Shown: piece by piece, positions 7,423-15,172 of the stretch | How the letters are laid out: each line of letters begins with the position of its first letter | Position numbering within the stretch: the stretch's first letter is position 1 | Source: Sneathiella sp. | GTDB lineage: Bacteria > Pseudomonadota > Alphaproteobacteria > Sneathiellales > Sneathiellaceae | Length of the DNA stretch: 41,280 nucleotides | Direction: 5' to 3' | NCBI GenBank assembly: GCA_002706985.1 | Contig: PAKP01000014.1 | Span: forward strand, 1 to 41,280 | Made by a program: the position numbers and the translations under genes | Notes under the pieces: generated by a model | The model's input: only the letters and a program-made list of their open reading frames with translations | Databases searched by the model: none | What the model was told of the DNA's origin: nothing

Positions 7423-9264
7423 ATGAAATTCCTGAACAATAAAATTTTTGTGACCTATATGGTCGCTTTGTCGACTGGCTTTTTGATCTGTTTAGCTATC
7501 CTGCTGACGATGATAATTCCTATAATTTCAGGGGAATTAACTGACCTGAATAACATTTGGTTGTGGGCATCCGTTTCCTTTGCAACTTTTCTGTTAGGGT
7601 TTTTAATAAGCTTCCTCCCTCTCAAACGGGCTTCCCAAAAATTTGCGGCCAATCAAATGTCGGAAGAAGAGATGTTTCGTTTGGCTGTTGAAGGTACGAA
7701 GGACGGCATCATTGACTGGGATATTCAGTCCGGCGAGGTTTTCTTTTCCGATCAGTTTATGGAAATGCTGGGATATGGGACCGAGGGTTTCAAGGGAACC
7801 ATGGGCGATTTCTCGGACAAACTCGATCCGGATGATAGGAAAGCAGTCTGGAACCATATCAATCTATATATCAGCGGCAAATTATCGAAATACTCGACAA
7901 CGTTTCGTATGTGCCATAAGTCGGGCCGTTTGGTCTGGGTAAAGGCACAAGGAATTCTGATACGGGACCACAAATTGCAGCCGTTGAGATTTGTGGGGGC
8001 ACTTACGGATGTTAGTGCTACGAAAGAGTATGAAATGACACTTCAGGATGCAATTTCGCGTGCGGAAGAGGCAAATGAAGCCAAGAGTGAATTTCTTGCC
8101 CATATGAGTCACGAAATCCGCACACCTTTGACAGCCATTACTGGGGCCGCCGGAATTCTGAACGAGCATGCTCATGAGCTGGATGACAAAAAGCAGAAGC
8201 TTGTAAAAGTACTGAATTCTAGCTCAATAAGTTTGAAAGACCTTATTTCCGACATACTGGATTTTTCGAAAATCGAAAGCGGTGAACTTGAGCTGGTGGA
8301 GTCCATGTTCAATTTGCAAGAGGCATTTGAACATATAACCAGCGTTATGTCTGTCCGGATGAAAGAAAAGAATCTGGATTTTGTATTTTCATACAAGGGG
8401 TTGGAGGGACAACAGTTTTACGGCGACCCGGTTCGGCTTAGGCAAATCCTGATCAATCTAATCGGAAATGCGGTCAAATTTACCGAAAATGGTCATGTGC
8501 ATGTCAACGCAGCCAAGGAAGATTTTGGCGATATCTCGGTGTTGCGAATAGATATCGAGGATACAGGCGTTGGGATTGAAGAAAGTCAGATTGATCTGAT
8601 CTTTGAGCGCTTTAAGCAGGCGGATTCCGGTATCTCGCGTAAATTTGGTGGAACCGGTCTGGGTCTTCCAATATCCAAGAAACTTGCGGGACTAATGGGT
8701 GGGAGTATCGAAGTGAAAAGTGAGGCCGAAAAAGGTTCTGTCTTCTCCCTGATCGTTCCGTTCGTCGCTCCCAAAGATGAATTATCCAGAGATGAAGCCC
8801 AGAATGACGCTCTCAGGAAAAAGCGAATTGATGAACTGAAAGCTCAAATCGAGGGCTCACCAAAGGCACTGCTTGTCGAAGACTATGAGGGGAATATCAC
8901 AGTACTGGGTCATATTCTGGAAGATATGGACATAGAATTTGATGTCGCGAGAACCGGACTAGAAGCGGTTAATCAATGGAAGGAAAACCATTACGGTTTG
9001 ATTCTGATGGATATTCAGATGCCGGAAATGGATGGCTTTTCCAGCACCCGGCTCATCAGGAGTATTGAGGAAGAGACGGATACAGACCGTACACCGATTG
9101 TCGGCATGACGGCTCATGCCATGGTGGGGGATAAGGCTAAATGCTTGGCTGCGGGAATGGATACATATTTGCCCAAGCCGATTGATGAAATCGAATTGAA
9201 AGCAACTGTTGTTAAGTATATGAGCGGCGACAATCTTGCAGAAACAAGAAGCCCGAGTCTTTGA
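7423..9264 (+). CDS. Hybrid sensor histidine kinase (PAS, HisKA, HATPase, receiver)
   Basis: This is a 613-residue membrane sensor kinase. Two membrane helices (about 10-35 and 45-66) enclose only a short external loop, so sensing is probably through the PAS domain (about 85-205). The HisKA domain has the H-box SHEIRTPLTAI with phospho-acceptor His230. The ATPase domain has the N box NLIGNAVKFTENG and the G boxes DTGVGI and GGTGLGLPIS. The C-terminal receiver domain (about 480-600) has the acid pair Glu486-Asp487 and phospho-acceptor Asp530 in LILMDIQMPEMDG. There is no HPt domain in the protein or nearby. Its output could be the OmpR-type regulator at 9936, but the ECF sigma gene lies between them on the other strand, so pairing is uncertain. 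Confidence 0.93.
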   Translation: MKFLNNKIFVTYMVALSTGFLICLAILLTMIIPIISGELTDLNNIWLWASVSFATFLLGFLISFLPLKRASQKFAANQMSEEEMFRLAVEGTKDGIIDWDIQSGEVFFSDQFMEMLGYGTEGFKGTMGDFSDKLDPDDRKAVWNHINLYISGKLSKYSTTFRMCHKSGRLVWVKAQGILIRDHKLQPLRFVGALTDVSATKEYEMTLQDAISRAEEANEAKSEFLAHMSHEIRTPLTAITGAAGILNEHAHELDDKKQKLVKVLNSSSISLKDLISDILDFSKIESGELELVESMFNLQEAFEHITSVMSVRMKEKNLDFVFSYKGLEGQQFYGDPVRLRQILINLIGNAVKFTENGHVHVNAAKEDFGDISVLRIDIEDTGVGIEESQIDLIFERFKQADSGISRKFGGTGLGLPISKKLAGLMGGSIEVKSEAEKGSVFSLIVPFVAPKDELSRDEAQNDALRKKRIDELKAQIEGSPKALLVEDYEGNITVLGHILEDMDIEFDVARTGLEAVNQWKENHYGLILMDIQMPEMDGFSSTRLIRSIEEETDTDRTPIVGMTAHAMVGDKAKCLAAGMDTYLPKPIDEIELKATVVKYMSGDNLAETRSPSL

Positions 9265-9274
9265 TCCGGGCTTC
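9248..9274. terminator. Possible terminator hairpin between convergent kinase and sigma genes
   Basis: An 8-bp stem (GAAGCCCG / CGGGCTTC) with an 11-base loop sits over the end of the kinase gene, 13 bases from the end of the convergent sigma gene. There is no clear T run on +; on - it is followed by a moderately T-rich stretch. It probably serves the sigma gene. Confidence 0.4.
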
Positions 9275-9287
9275 AAGGTATGCATGT

Positions 9288-9773
9288 TTAGTCAACAATA
9301 GGATCCAAAAGTTCCTGTAGATGTTCCCGTGCCCTTGAAAGGCGGGAGCGAACGGTGCCTACTGCGATGTCCAGGCAATCGGCAACCTCTTGATAGCTCA
9401 TTCCCTGAACACAGATCATGACGAGGATTTCCTGATGGGTAAATGACAGCTTTTTCATCGCCTCACTTACTGAGCTCAACTCGATCTGCTTTTCCTGAGG
9501 TGCATCGATTGATTCATTCTCAAGATAGCTTTCGGGATCGTACTTTGTTTCATATTTGACCTTGCGTCGATAATCAGACGCAAAGTGGTTGTACATGATT
9601 TTTGACGTCCACTTGAACAAGTCTGTATTTTCCTGAAACAAATGTTTCTTTTCCATTGCCCGCAAAAGGGTATACTGGAGAAGATCATCCGCCTCATGAT
9701 GATTTTTCGTTAGGCGGCGCGCAAAATTTCTCAGACCGGGCATTTCGATTGTCAGATCCTGATTGTTGAACAT
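9288..9773 (-). CDS. ECF RNA polymerase sigma factor, EcfG-like
   Basis: The 161 residues contain sigma region 2 (LRNFARRLTKNHHEADDLLQ, then WTSKIMYNHFASDYRRK) and region 4 (LSFTHQEILVMICVQGMSYQEVADCLDIAVGTVRSRLSRARE). There is no C-terminal extension. The pattern with Asp-Asp-Leu in region 2.2 and VGTVRSRLSRAR in region 4 fits the EcfG group that drives the alphaproteobacterial general stress response. The presence of seven GGAAC-N16-(C/T)GTT promoters within 9 kb supports this. The usual partners NepR and PhyR are not visible next to it. The gene is divergent from the OmpR-type regulator. Confidence 0.88.
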   Translation of the reverse strand: MFNNQDLTIEMPGLRNFARRLTKNHHEADDLLQYTLLRAMEKKHLFQENTDLFKWTSKIMYNHFASDYRRKVKYETKYDPESYLENESIDAPQEKQIELSSVSEAMKKLSFTHQEILVMICVQGMSYQEVADCLDIAVGTVRSRLSRAREHLQELLDPIVD

Positions 9774-9935
9774 TTGCTGTCTTCCTTATTGCTGTTACGT
9801 CATTGAACTTGCAATAAAGGTATGCGGCATCTGTATCGTTGGTTTTTCGGCTTTGTAATATTTTTGAAAAAGTTTGTATCAATTTCGTAACTGGCCCTAT
9901 AAGTGTTTTGAACAACGTAATAAGGAATTAATGTG

Positions 9936-10658
9936 ATGAGTAAGGGGGTTGTGCTGTCAGTTGATGATGACGCAGGACTTCAGGTCGTTTTGGAAGTCTA
10001 CCTTCAGGGGGAGGGTTATTCTTTTATTTCAATGAAGGATGGTTCTGAACTGCCGGAAAAGTTATCAAAAGAACAACCTGATATCATTTTGCTGGATCTC
10101 GTCCTCTCTGATACCGACGGCACCAGCCTGATTCCCGTAATCCGCCAGCATACTCAGGCTCCCGTAATTGTTGTTAGCGGGAAAAATGATACAACGGAAA
10201 AAGTCATATGCTTGGAGATGGGGGCAGATGATTATCTGACCAAACCTTTTGAGTTGCGAGAACTTAAGGCACGCATCAAGGCGTCCTTGAGGCGTGTCGA
10301 AGAGAAAATATCTGCTTCGTCTGCACAGCCAAAAGAGCAGAAGCCCGATACAACGGAAAATCTCAATTTCGGTGAGTTTACACTGGATCGCGATCAGTTT
10401 CAGGTTTTCGATGGCAATCGCAATTCCCTGGATATGACAATCGGGGAATTCCAGTTATTGGAGGCGTTGGTCATGGCGCCAAACCGGACACTTAGCCGGG
10501 AGCGGCTGTTTGAATTGACGCGGGACGGCGAATATGATGCTTACGACCGCGCGATCGATATACAGATAGGCCGTATCCGCAAGAAACTTGGAGATGACGG
10601 GCCGCGCCTTATAAAAACCATGCGCGGTGTCGGTTATATGTTCTCTCCGCCTGACTAA
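9936..10658 (+). CDS. OmpR-family response regulator
   Basis: The 240-residue protein has a receiver domain (about 1-120) with acid triad VDDD, phospho-acceptor Asp54 in LLDLVLSDTDG and Lys in DDYLTKPFELREL. A linker of about 25 polar residues follows, and then an OmpR/PhoB winged-helix domain ending in RIRKKLGDDGPRLIKTMRGVGYMF. The start ATG 9936 is chosen with AAGGA ten bases upstream; GTG 9933 is in frame and possible. It is not a PhyR protein, since it lacks a sigma-like domain. Its cognate kinase may be the hybrid kinase at 7423, but this is not shown. Confidence 0.93.
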   Translation: MSKGVVLSVDDDAGLQVVLEVYLQGEGYSFISMKDGSELPEKLSKEQPDIILLDLVLSDTDGTSLIPVIRQHTQAPVIVVSGKNDTTEKVICLEMGADDYLTKPFELRELKARIKASLRRVEEKISASSAQPKEQKPDTTENLNFGEFTLDRDQFQVFDGNRNSLDMTIGEFQLLEALVMAPNRTLSRERLFELTRDGEYDAYDRAIDIQIGRIRKKLGDDGPRLIKTMRGVGYMFSPPD

Positions 10659-10662
10659 TCTT

Positions 10663-10687
10663 GGAACTCTTTTTTGGTCTGTTCGTT
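10663..10687 (+). promoter_or_regulatory. EcfG-type stress promoter for the DUF883-like gene
   Basis: GGAAC at 10663-10667, 16 bases, then CGTT at 10684-10687. It lies five bases after the response-regulator stop and 37 bases before the start codon at 10725, the same distance as in the DUF1328 gene. Confidence 0.75.
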
Positions 10688-10724
10688 TGTCGCAAGACAA
10701 GCAATATCAAAATGGAGTTTTATA

Positions 10725-11012
10725 ATGACCAAATCAGCTGATTCATATCCGGAAATCGATGAACTCAAAGAAGATCTCGCTTCTTTAAAAGCTCATATGT
10801 CTGAGCTAACGGCCAGTCTGAAGAAAGACGGCGCCGAAGGGGCGGAAAAGCTCAGTGCAAGAACCAAAGAGAAGCTGGGCGAATTGAAAGATCGCGGCCA
10901 AGATGGCATTCACCATATTGAGGACCATGTGAGAGAAAAGCCAGGACAAAGCATTGCGATTGCTTTTGCAGTCGGCTTTCTCGCGAGTATGTTGCTTCGT
11001 AACCGGAGCTAA
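10725..11012 (+). CDS. DUF883/YqjD-ElaB-like membrane-anchored protein
   Basis: The 95 residues form a long amphipathic helix (about 8-70) followed by a C-terminal membrane anchor (IAIAFAVGFLASMLLRNRS). The REKPGQSIAIAFAVGFL motif is typical of the DUF883/ElaB/YqjD family. Members of this family in enterobacteria bind ribosomes at the inner membrane in stationary phase; whether this one does is not known. The start at 10725 has TGGAG nine bases upstream; the longer frame from 10674 would run through the promoter. It is followed three bases later by the holin-like gene. Confidence 0.85.
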   Translation: MTKSADSYPEIDELKEDLASLKAHMSELTASLKKDGAEGAEKLSARTKEKLGELKDRGQDGIHHIEDHVREKPGQSIAIAFAVGFLASMLLRNRS

Positions 11013-11015
11013 ACC

Positions 11016-11450
11016 GTGCACCCTTTATTCCAAATTTTGCAGCAAGTTATCTCTGACAGTTTGCTGCCGCGAAAATCTGAAATTTTACAGCGCGGGGCAA
11101 TCGGGATAACAGTAATTGCGCTGACTGTCGCATTGTCGTTTATCGCGCTGTTCTTCCTGGCATTGTCATTCTATAGCTGGATGAGCCTTCACACATCACT
11201 GCATCTTGCAGCTTTGGCAACCGCCGGTACCGTCATTTTGGTATGCCTGATAATTGCCGTGATTGCCTATTTTGCGGTGAGATCAAAACCCAAAGAGCAG
11301 CCTCAGGCGGATGAAGTTTCGCAAATGATGGCGGTTGCGGCCTCCGTTGCAGGTGAAGAATTCGAAAAATCAATCAATAGCAACCCGAAAACGACGTTGC
11401 TCCTCGCCGGAATAGCAGGATTCGCTACGGCCAAATATCTCAACAAATAG
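11016..11450 (+). CDS. YqjE/holin-superfamily-III-like membrane protein
   Basis: The 144-residue product starts at GTG with CCGGAG eight bases upstream. It has two adjacent membrane helices (about 27-50 and 60-90) and a polar end with a further hydrophobic stretch (TTLLLAGIAGFATAKYL). This resembles the YqjE/DUF1469 group, which is usually encoded next to YqjD-like genes, as here. Its function is unknown. It is probably co-transcribed with the upstream gene from the 10663 promoter. Confidence 0.7.
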   Translation: MHPLFQILQQVISDSLLPRKSEILQRGAIGITVIALTVALSFIALFFLALSFYSWMSLHTSLHLAALATAGTVILVCLIIAVIAYFAVRSKPKEQPQADEVSQMMAVAASVAGEEFEKSINSNPKTTLLLAGIAGFATAKYLNK

Positions 11451-11475
11451 GGAACTTTTCTGCCGGTTTTTTGTT
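11451..11475 (+). promoter_or_regulatory. EcfG-type stress promoter for the entericidin-like gene
   Basis: GGAAC at 11451-11455 directly after the upstream stop codon, 16 bases, then TGTT at 11472-11475 followed by GGTAATTTCG. The same TGTTGGTAATTTCG string occurs at the promoter of the gene ending at 13427. Confidence 0.68.
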
Positions 11476-11515
11476 GGTAATTTCGATAACCGGGACCTAT
11501 TGAAAGGACAGATAA

Positions 11516-11665
11516 ATGCTTACGATTCAAAAACATTTCCGATATCTCGTTTTGGCGCTCTTTACGATGTCCGCGCTGTCGCTGACGGCCTGTGAGACAA
11601 TGGAGGGGGCCGGTGAGGATATTGAAAAGGCTGGTAAAGCCATTCAAGAAGAAGCAGATGACTAA
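11516..11665 (+). CDS. Entericidin-like small lipoprotein
   Basis: The 49-residue product has a basic start, a hydrophobic signal segment and a lipobox LTAC with Cys26. The mature part (CETMEGAGEDIEKAGKAIQEEADD) is the typical entericidin EcnA/EcnB pattern of about 24 residues forming an amphipathic helix. Entericidins are small outer-envelope lipoproteins linked to stationary phase and stress. AAGGA lies a short distance upstream of the ATG. The gene has its own EcfG-type promoter and a terminator at 11730. No paired antidote/toxin gene is seen beside it. Confidence 0.85.
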   Translation: MLTIQKHFRYLVLALFTMSALSLTACETMEGAGEDIEKAGKAIQEEADD

Positions 11666-11729
11666 ACATGAAATCTGAATAATATTTCTGGAAGGACCTC
11701 TTCTTCGGAGATGCAGAATTCGAATGATA

Positions 11730-11756
11730 AAACCGCCTTTTAAGGCGGTTTTTCCT
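11730..11756 (+). terminator. Rho-independent terminator after entericidin-like gene
   Basis: A 9-bp stem (AACCGCCTT / AAGGCGGTT) with a two-base loop is followed by a short T run. Confidence 0.85.
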
Positions 11757-11933
11757 TGCCTGAACAGACAATTAATAATTAGATATATGCTGCCCTGCTT
11801 CGGATTTACAGATGAGTTTCATCCCATCGATGCAATTTGGCATACATCTGTTCAGGCAGTGGTTCCGCCATACTTATTGTTGACGCATTCGCCATTTCTG
11901 ATCGTGAATAAATTATGTTGAGGTAGCTGAATA

Positions 11934-12143
11934 ATGCAATGGGAAGCTCAAAAGATCTGCGCGGATGCTGGCGACTACGAGCTAATGGTTGAAAAGCAAA
12001 AGCAGGATTGGGAGTGCGATCAGCCGGTCGATGCATGGAAATGGGCAGTTGTTTACCATGGAACGATTGTCGCAAGCGGTGTGTCAAATGACATAGAAGT
12101 TGCAAAGCGTGTTGCCGAAGCAAGTGTTCCGGAAGGGAAATAA
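11934..12143 (+). CDS. Small hypothetical protein, 69 residues
   Basis: I do not recognise this product. It is polar, rich in Trp (WEAQ, DWEC, DAWKWAV) and probably a small soluble alpha/beta protein ending in EASVPEGK. GAGG lies about 14 bases before the ATG. It stands alone between a terminator and a convergent gene seven bases away. The 190 bases upstream hold no clear EcfG-type promoter. Confidence 0.55.
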   Translation: MQWEAQKICADAGDYELMVEKQKQDWECDQPVDAWKWAVVYHGTIVASGVSNDIEVAKRVAEASVPEGK

Positions 12144-12149
12144 GGTTTA

Positions 12150-13232
12150 TCAGTCTTCCCAATCTTCTCCGATCGGGTTTCGAGGCCGGTTTTTTTCGGT
12201 GCTGATTAACGATTCTGCATCCTCAAAATCCTCTTCAGTGGGTTTTTCGGGCAGTGAGTTGCCATTTTCATACACTAGGGAAAATTTATAAAACATCGGA
12301 AAGTGATCTGAACCGACGGACGGTTCGCGACTGATTGATACAAGCTCGAATTCTTCTGAGTGGAAAATATGGTCTAGCGGCCATCTTAGGAAAGGGACGC
12401 GGGCATCAAAGGTGTTATACATGCCACGCCCTTGCCGTGGATCCAGTAATCTGGAAATCCTGAGAAAACGTCGAGTGGTCTCTGACCAAGCGACATCATT
12501 CAGATCGCCGGTAATAATCATCGGATGGCGCCTTTTGGCTGCCAGCTTACCAGCGAGCAAGATCTCCGCATCCCGACCAATTGTATCTTCGTGCGGTATT
12601 GGTGGATCGGGATGAATAGAGATCATCTCAAAAGTATGACCGTTTTCAATTTCAAGCAGACAATGAAAGCTCGGGATTTTTTCGTTCAGGAGAAATTTAA
12701 TATCCCCTTTCAGCATTTTCAGCCGTGACGCCAAATGCATGCCATAGCTATTATCTTGCGGACAGCTTAAATCAAATTCATATCGATCAAGAACCGAGGC
12801 CAGGGAGTTGAGCCAGGCTTGATCGGTTTCCATGAGAACAACGATATCGGGATCATGTTTTTCTATCAGTCTGGCCAGGCGGGAATGATCTTCATTCCCC
12901 TGTTTGACGTTGCATACCAGCAAACTGAAAGTAGTAGCATTTCGACGATCCGGATTGTAATTAGCAGATTGCTTGCGCCATAACGGCGTAAATCGAATGA
13001 TATACCAAAGCTGGATGACTATCGTAACCAGCGACATCCCCATGAATGCATAAGAGTATATATTTAAAGGTAGTATTACAGGCGTGAGAATTAGGGGCAC
13101 TGCAGCGATTGCGGCAATTTGCAGCCGGCAGAAGTCAAAAATCCGGAAAATGCCATGCGCTACCGGCACAAAGGGCATCAGACTGGCCACGAGGCAAAGC
13201 GTGGCGAGACTACCCAATAAAAAACATGTCAT
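12150..13232 (-). CDS. Membrane-anchored endonuclease/exonuclease/phosphatase-family protein
   Basis: The 360-residue product has three N-terminal membrane helices (about 5-25, 35-58, 62-82) and a C-terminal EEP domain (about 100-325). The metal and catalytic motifs are visible: Asn in LLVCNVKQGN, Glu in IVVLMETD, GDLND, and PLDHIF with SDHFPM near the end. The family cuts phosphodiesters in nucleic acids, lipids or phosphoinositides; the substrate cannot be told here. The acidic tail (EKPTEEDFEDAE...) is unusual. Similar membrane-EEP proteins are common in proteobacteria. It is convergent with the small gene at 11934. Confidence 0.85.
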   Translation of the reverse strand: MTCFLLGSLATLCLVASLMPFVPVAHGIFRIFDFCRLQIAAIAAVPLILTPVILPLNIYSYAFMGMSLVTIVIQLWYIIRFTPLWRKQSANYNPDRRNATTFSLLVCNVKQGNEDHSRLARLIEKHDPDIVVLMETDQAWLNSLASVLDRYEFDLSCPQDNSYGMHLASRLKMLKGDIKFLLNEKIPSFHCLLEIENGHTFEMISIHPDPPIPHEDTIGRDAEILLAGKLAAKRRHPMIITGDLNDVAWSETTRRFLRISRLLDPRQGRGMYNTFDARVPFLRWPLDHIFHSEEFELVSISREPSVGSDHFPMFYKFSLVYENGNSLPEKPTEEDFEDAESLISTEKNRPRNPIGEDWED

Positions 13233-13426
13233 AAGGACAACCTTTAAAACAAGCCGGTTCGCATGAGAGAGTCAGATTAATATACCCGACTTTATTTTAA
13301 TCCTAAGCGTACGCCAACGTTATTCTTTGCGGTGGTTTCTAATATTCAGCGAGAGTTAATTTCCGTTATTTTCTTAATCCGGGACCGATTTTCTTAATAA
13401 AATCAAACAAATACATTTTCAAAAAT

Positions 13427-13873
13427 TCAGGCGGCTTTCTTTAGTTTTTCTTTCATATACTTCATGTGATTGTGCGTTTTGGTCAGGATGCGCATCTGCC
13501 GTTCTATCAGACTGCGAGTCGCTTCGGGTGGATTGCTCTCAAGCGCCTTCTGAAAATCTTCCAGAGTTCTGTTCTCTGCGGCTTCCAATTCCTTGACGAG
13601 TGAGATGTCCGTATCCCCAACCTTCGCTTTCAGGAGCTTGAATATCGTTGACGCCTGGCCGGAGAGGGTACCGCCGTCGTTAAGTTCACTGGCCAGTGAA
13701 TTCGCATGAGTTTTTAAATTTATAATAATACTTTCGCGCGTTGATGCCATTTTCCGAAAAATATCTCTCAATTCTTCATTTTTTGTTTGGCGCGCAGCGC
13801 TGGTATAGAAGTCACGTGCGTCCTCACAACGATTTACGAGACCGTTGAGCATCTTGATTGTACGTTTCTGCAT
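13427..13873 (-). CDS. DUF2383/PA2169-like four-helix-bundle protein
   Basis: The 148-residue product is wholly helical, with a pattern typical of DUF2383 ferritin-like bundles: LNGLVNRCEDARDFYTSAARQTKNEELRDIFRKMA, then a second pair of helices ending in THNHMKYMKEKLKK. Metal-ligand residues of real ferritins are not evident. The start at 13873 is preferred because GGAG lies ten bases upstream; an in-frame ATG at 13903 would give ten more residues and lies closer to the promoter. It is transcribed from an EcfG-type promoter, so a stress role is likely. Confidence 0.78.
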   Translation of the reverse strand: MQKRTIKMLNGLVNRCEDARDFYTSAARQTKNEELRDIFRKMASTRESIIINLKTHANSLASELNDGGTLSGQASTIFKLLKAKVGDTDISLVKELEAAENRTLEDFQKALESNPPEATRSLIERQMRILTKTHNHMKYMKEKLKKAA

Positions 13874-13920
13874 GGTCACCCGTCTCCTTTCCCAGTTTTT
13901 CAAGTGCCTGCGAAATTACC

Positions 13921-13945
13921 AACACAGATAAAAATAAAAGGTTCC
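13921..13945 (-). promoter_or_regulatory. EcfG-type stress promoter for the DUF2383-like gene
   Basis: On the minus strand GGAAC (13945-13941) is followed by 16 bases and TGTT (13924-13921), then GGTAATTTCG. It is back to back with the + promoter at 13955. Confidence 0.7.
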
Positions 13946-13954
13946 GAAATATGA

Positions 13955-13979
13955 GGAACCTTTTGCCAAGCCGCTCGTT
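13955..13979 (+). promoter_or_regulatory. EcfG-type stress promoter for the PRC-barrel gene
   Basis: GGAAC at 13955-13959, 16 bases, then CGTT at 13976-13979: an exact consensus match, 45 bases before the start codon at 14025. Its -35 box forms an inverted repeat with that of the divergent promoter (GGTTCC...GGAACC), separated by nine bases. Confidence 0.75.
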
Positions 13980-14024
13980 CGTCCTGTGCAAGGTTACTTT
14001 TCGAGACCACTAAAGGAGCGAATT

Positions 14025-14855
14025 ATGAAAACGAAGATTTTAGCAACTGCTTCTATGATTGCGCTTATGAGCGCTGCCCCGGCCTTTGCCGAGACGGCAA
14101 AAACCGAAGACAGCACGACTAAGGAAGTGACACAGGAAGTCAAAGAAGGCTGGGACAAAACCAAGGAAGCTGTGAAGGAAACAGCTGAAGAGACCACTGA
14201 GGCCACGAAAGAGGCTTACCGGGAAATGAAGGAGTTTGTCTTCAATGAAAAAGACGACATGCTCGACATCAAGGATGTAAAGCTTGATCCGCGTACAATG
14301 GCGACGGGCATCATTGGTGAGCCTGCCTATAATTCCGCAGAGGAGCGAGTTGGCGTTATTCAGGACGTAATTCTGGATCAGGATGGCAAGGCTGTTTTGG
14401 TTGTTATTGGTGATGGCGACTTCTTTGGTATGGGTAAGCTCGCGGCATTTGATTACGACAGTATGGTTCGCATGAATGCGGAGGGTGATGTTATCATGCC
14501 GATCTCAGAAGATGCGATCGAGCGGGCAACTGAATTCACCTATGAGAAGGACGCCTCAAATGATCAGGTGCGGATGATTCCAGCATCAGGTTATAGCGTT
14601 GAGAAGCTTCTCGATGCCAAGCTCGTAAATATCGAAGGCGAATCCATGGGTGATGTCGAAGATATTACCTTCAAGGACGGTAAAGCGAGCCAGCTCATTG
14701 TTGGTGTCGATAAAATTCTTGGCCTTGGTGGTGAAGAGCTGAGCCTTCCCTACGACACGGCAAAAGTTGTGCAGGTTGAAGACGATTATGAATATCAGCT
14801 GACGGCCAAGAAAGCGTCACTGATTTCCAACTATAAGTCCTCGCCCACAAACTAG
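14025..14855 (+). CDS. Exported protein with two PRC-barrel domains
   Basis: The 276-residue product has a clear signal peptide (MKTKILATASMIALMSAAPAFA, cut after AFA). A very charged helical linker rich in Glu, Lys and Thr follows (about 23-80), then two PRC-barrel-like beta domains (about 92-155 and 198-265), each with a G-x-V-x-D-hydrophobic pattern (VGVIQDVILD; MGDVEDITF). PRC-barrels are usually cytoplasmic RNA- or photosystem-related modules, so an exported tandem form is more like the envelope stress proteins of alphaproteobacteria. AAAGGAG lies seven bases before the ATG. It is co-oriented with csbD, 29 bases downstream. Confidence 0.85.
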   Translation: MKTKILATASMIALMSAAPAFAETAKTEDSTTKEVTQEVKEGWDKTKEAVKETAEETTEATKEAYREMKEFVFNEKDDMLDIKDVKLDPRTMATGIIGEPAYNSAEERVGVIQDVILDQDGKAVLVVIGDGDFFGMGKLAAFDYDSMVRMNAEGDVIMPISEDAIERATEFTYEKDASNDQVRMIPASGYSVEKLLDAKLVNIEGESMGDVEDITFKDGKASQLIVGVDKILGLGGEELSLPYDTAKVVQVEDDYEYQLTAKKASLISNYKSSPTN

Positions 14856-14884
14856 AACCGTCTATTACAAGGAAAGGATGCGCT

Positions 14885-15091
14885 ATGTTAAATGAAGATA
14901 TCCTTAAAGGAAAATGGAAGCAGATCAAAGGTGAAGCCCAGAAAACCTGGGGCAAGCTGACCGACGATGATCTGGATCAGATAGACGGCGACCGGGAAGT
15001 TTTCCTCGGTCGTCTACAGGAAAAATACGGTGTGGCCCGCGAAGAAGCGGAGGACATGCTGAATAAATTCGAAAGGGATATTGCCTCTTAA
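14885..15091 (+). CDS. csbD: CsbD-family stress protein
   Basis: The 68 residues match the CsbD/YjbJ family closely: MLNEDILKGKWKQIKGEAQKTWG near the start, LTDDDLDQIDGDREVFLGRLQEKYG, and a last helix with AEDMLNKFERDI. The family is a small, abundant, hydrophilic general-stress protein of unknown mechanism. It is probably co-transcribed with the PRC-barrel gene from the EcfG-type promoter at 13955 and ends at a strong terminator. Confidence 0.93.
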   Translation: MLNEDILKGKWKQIKGEAQKTWGKLTDDDLDQIDGDREVFLGRLQEKYGVAREEAEDMLNKFERDIAS

Positions 15092-15107
15092 GAGGTACCC
15101 AGAAAAG

Positions 15108-15138
15108 AAGCGCCGCATATAACTGCGGCGCTTTTTTG
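15108..15138 (+). terminator. Rho-independent terminator after csbD
   Basis: A 10-bp stem (AAGCGCCGCA / TGCGGCGCTT) with a six-base loop is followed by a T run. Confidence 0.88.
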
Positions 15139-15172
15139 TTCAAGTGAAATACTTTTAATGCCGGAAATCGGT

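Noticed and set aside
9936..10658. PhyR general-stress regulator
   Set aside because: The receiver is N-terminal and the output is an OmpR winged helix; there is no sigma-like domain.
11806..12162. 118-residue minus-strand frame
   Set aside because: It is antisense to the small gene at 11934 and overlaps the convergent EEP gene; no domain and no clear ribosome-binding site.
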